A DNA stretch of 25,828 bases, taken from a virus. The notes under the pieces were generated by a model. That model was given only the letters and a program-made list of their open reading frames with translations. It ran no database searches and was not told the DNA's origin. Where the stretch lies: positions 1 through 25,828 of the IMG/VR virus record IMGVR_UViG_3300028840_001914; one strand, given 5' to 3'. This document shows positions 24,101 to 25,828 of this stretch, piece by piece (the first letter of the stretch is position 1; each line of letters starts with the position of its first letter). The translations under genes and the position numbers were made by a program.

Positions 24101-24535
24101 TTACTTAATTCTTGAAGTGTCAACAAACTCTATAGCAAAGTGAACCTTACCTGCTGTAGCAGCAGAAAAGGAAGCAAGTGCAATCTTTCCAGATACTTCA
24201 CTAGCAGCTTCCTTAGTTAACTCTTTAGCTCCAGTAGCTTCCAAGTCCGCTTGGTTAGTTCCTGTGGCAGCGATAGCAATATCAGTACCGCCAACAGATA
24301 AAGCAAAACCAGTAGCGTCATTTAGAGCAGTTTCTACAGAAGCGTATACGTTCGTAACAAATGATCCAGCAGGAAGACTTGCAGAAAACTCTAGGGCATC
24401 TTGTCCGTCATACTGAAAATCATAAGTACATTTAGCAATCTGCTTGGCAGAGCTAGCAAGTACAGCAGCTTCTCGTTTGTTAATTCTTTTAGTCTCAAGC
24501 TTTCCAGCTTCAGTTCTCAATGATCCTTTAGGCAT
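24101..24535 (-). CDS. Small virion protein, head decoration or fibre-like
   Basis: 144 residues. The N-terminal ~35 residues are basic and helical (MPKGSLRTEAGKLETKRINK). The rest is a beta-rich domain with alternating hydrophobics, for example FSASLPAGSFVTNVYASVET near 49-68 and GKIALASFSAATAGKVHFAI near the end. This shape fits a head decoration protein or a head-fibre base: a basic arm to bind the capsid and a jelly-roll-like outer part. It is the first gene after the capsid gene, separated by a UUCG hairpin, and has its own ribosome site AAAAGGA. Assignment is by position and composition. A scaffolding role is unlikely because it is not a long charged helix. Confidence 0.65.
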   Translation of the reverse strand: MPKGSLRTEAGKLETKRINKREAAVLASSAKQIAKCTYDFQYDGQDALEFSASLPAGSFVTNVYASVETALNDATGFALSVGGTDIAIAATGTNQADLEATGAKELTKEAASEVSGKIALASFSAATAGKVHFAIEFVDTSRIK

Positions 24536-24580
24536 TATAATAGTCCTTTTTGTTTAAAGTCTGTCAAAAGAAAGACTGGG

Positions 24581-24606
24581 TTAAAGAAGATAGCCCGAAG
24601 GCTACC
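24581..24606 (-). terminator. UUCG-loop hairpin, partial terminator after capsid gene
   Basis: On the minus strand GGTAGCC-TTCG-GGCTATC makes a 7-base-pair stem with a UUCG tetraloop, eight bases after the capsid stop, followed by TTCTTT. The tract of T is imperfect, so read-through to the 144-residue gene is expected. It likely sets a high capsid to decoration ratio or protects the capsid mRNA. Confidence 0.65.
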
Positions 24607-24614
24607 TGTAATAA

Positions 24615-25828
24615 TTAGCTGATAGTAAAACCTTTGATCTTACCAACAGAAGCGGGGTGAGTACAAATCAACATGTTGTGTCCACGTAAGTACTGCTCGT
24701 AAGTATCTGTTCTTGATCCGGTAGCAGCATCAAATCCTAAATGGAAGTCAGCCATGTTACCAGTTTTAACAACAGCAATATCATCGTTAACTAGCTCGAT
24801 AACTTTCTTATTAGAACCCTTAGCTTCCGGGATGTGCCAGATAACATCTTTAGGAATAAACTCAGAACCTTTAACTTCTAAGTTATCGTCTTCATGGATA
24901 TATCTGAAAGTAACAACACCACGAGTGTCATCTTTAACAGCGTGGAAACGTCTGTCAGTTTCACGTCCTTCAACAAGAGCAGAACGAGTTTCAGGAGCCA
25001 TACACATGTATTTCCAGTTATAAGTTCCGCCACCTGTGTTAATCTTAAGATCATTCAAGTTAGCTTCGATATGCTTAACGTCGATAACTTCACCTTCAGC
25101 ATCCTCGTGAGTAGCACCTAAGAAGCCAGAAAGATTAACCTGATGAACAAGTCTTCCATCGTTAGCTGCCAAAGACTCAAGTCCAACCATTGGAGTGTAA
25201 AGTCCTAGGTCATCAGAAATACTTTCAAGATTAACTCCAACAACTCCAGACTGAGCTTCAGGTTGTCCGAATCTTAGGAAAGTGTCAGTAGCCGCAGGAG
25301 TCCACGTATCTACAGTAGTTTCCTGGAAGCTGGAGTTTAGTGATTGTAAAGTAATCTGATTCTTACGTCTGTTTCTTTCAAGAACTTTCCAGTAAGCATG
25401 GTCAGCAGTTCCACCAGTTACAGCAGAACCACCAGCTCCAGTGTTAGTAGCATTAGTGTGAACAAGGATGTCGTCTCTGTCAAACCAACCAACGTGCCCT
25501 ATTTTAGAGCTATCTAAAGTAACTGTAAATTTACCATCACCACCAGCAGTAGCAGAAGCGGCGTAACCTAATCGGCCTGTTCCATCCTGATAGATTTCCT
25601 TAGCTAGAACTCTTTTCTGAGAAATACCAGAAAAGTAGATTTGTTGTGCTAGGGAAATAGCGTCTGCCTTTTGTCCACTCTTTTGAAGTCTGTCAACAAG
25701 CTGAGCGTCAACTGCAATAGTTTGAGCGATCTCTTTAAATCTTGCGACACCTTCTTGAGTTCCAATAGAAAATGGTTTAGGGAAAGGTCTGTTAGATTGT
25801 CCAGGATTTACACGCTGAGTTCCTGCTG
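24615..25828 (-). CDS. Probable major capsid protein (5' part outside window)
   Basis: The frame stays open from the TAA at 24615 to the right edge, giving at least 403 residues. An internal ATG at 25190 is not the start: the upstream sequence reads as clean protein (for example FSIGTQEGVARFKEIAQTIA and GKFTVTLDSSKIGHVGWFDR). Later elements include YMCMAPETRSALVEGRETDR and VTFRYIHEDDNLEVKGSEFI, alternating helix and strand as in HK97-fold capsids. Position right after the presumed portal/scaffold region (off window) and before adaptor and nozzle genes, the dedicated terminator hairpin, and very regular codon use support a highly expressed coat protein. Another abundant virion protein is the alternative. 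Confidence 0.7.
   Translation of the reverse strand, partial: AGTQRVNPGQSNRPFPKPFSIGTQEGVARFKEIAQTIAVDAQLVDRLQKSGQKADAISLAQQIYFSGISQKRVLAKEIYQDGTGRLGYAASATAGGDGKFTVTLDSSKIGHVGWFDRDDILVHTNATNTGAGGSAVTGGTADHAYWKVLERNRRKNQITLQSLNSSFQETTVDTWTPAATDTFLRFGQPEAQSGVVGVNLESISDDLGLYTPMVGLESLAANDGRLVHQVNLSGFLGATHEDAEGEVIDVKHIEANLNDLKINTGGGTYNWKYMCMAPETRSALVEGRETDRRFHAVKDDTRGVVTFRYIHEDDNLEVKGSEFIPKDVIWHIPEAKGSNKKVIELVNDDIAVVKTGNMADFHLGFDAATGSRTDTYEQYLRGHNMLICTHPASVGKIKGFTIS

Noticed and set aside
24090-24125. TTGACA near the end of the 144-residue gene (minus strand) as a fibre promoter
   Set aside because: No acceptable -10 box lies 15-19 bases downstream. A weak TATATT upstream of the fibre gene does not pair with a good -35 either.
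24537-24567. TTGACA with TATTAT upstream of the 144-residue gene (minus strand)
   Set aside because: The spacer is 19 bases and the predicted transcription start would fall at or after the ATG, leaving out the ribosome site. Likely chance.
24615-25190. Capsid gene as a 191-residue protein starting at the ATG at 25190
   Set aside because: The same frame is open with good protein sequence to the window edge, and no ribosome site precedes this ATG. It is an internal Met of a longer gene.

Overview
The window looks like the structural (late) half of a lytic short-tailed bacteriophage (podovirus) genome. The evidence is gene order and recognisable proteins. Reading leftward on the minus strand from the right edge come a probable major capsid protein (cut by the window end), a small virion protein, three consecutive fibre genes ending in S74-type intramolecular chaperones, a group of small genes, a tail-tube/adaptor protein, a very large nozzle protein, and then five or so long helical proteins that fit internal virion (DNA-ejection) proteins. 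The block order capsid, adaptor, nozzle, internal virion proteins is the T7-type order, with the fibre genes moved in between capsid and adaptor. A lipoprotein signal with a clear lipobox suggests a Gram-negative host. AT-rich composition, strong Shine-Dalgarno sequences and near-perfect sigma70 promoter boxes suggest use of the host RNA polymerase. I cannot name the host or phage genus from sequence alone.

Layout. 1-650: end of a rightward (plus) operon with the 3' end of one gene and two small unknown genes. It is closed by a strong intrinsic terminator at 670-705. 727-1081: a consensus promoter (TTGACA, 17 nt, TATACT) and one small coiled-coil gene, still rightward. 1097-1334: a leftward 57-codon gene with its own consensus promoter (TTGACA, 16 nt, TATAAT), convergent with the previous unit. 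1336-10229: leftward internal virion proteins, led by a promoter at 10254-10283. 10280-16394: nozzle and adaptor proteins. 16416-18382: small genes, namely an acidic 65-residue protein, a holin-like 66-residue protein, a basic 168-residue protein, a lipoprotein and a zinc-ribbon protein that overlap heavily. 18382-23973: three fibre genes. 24006-24067: terminator and hairpin. 24101-25828: small virion protein and capsid gene, separated by a UUCG-loop hairpin.

The minus-strand genes are tightly packed, with TAATG or ATGA overlaps and with Shine-Dalgarno sequences often encoded by the last codons of the previous gene. No intergenic stretch exceeds 300 bases. I see no integrase, transposase, tRNA, CRISPR array, recognisable endolysin or replication gene in the window.

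The most unusual points are: three tandem fibre genes sharing identical short DNA islands (seven identical 11-mers and three identical 19-mers); a lipoprotein gene that starts inside, and overprints about 70% of, a zinc-ribbon gene; two convergent consensus promoters around the operon junction; and a triplicated FAPPTEEEL-type peptide at the N-terminus of the largest internal virion protein.
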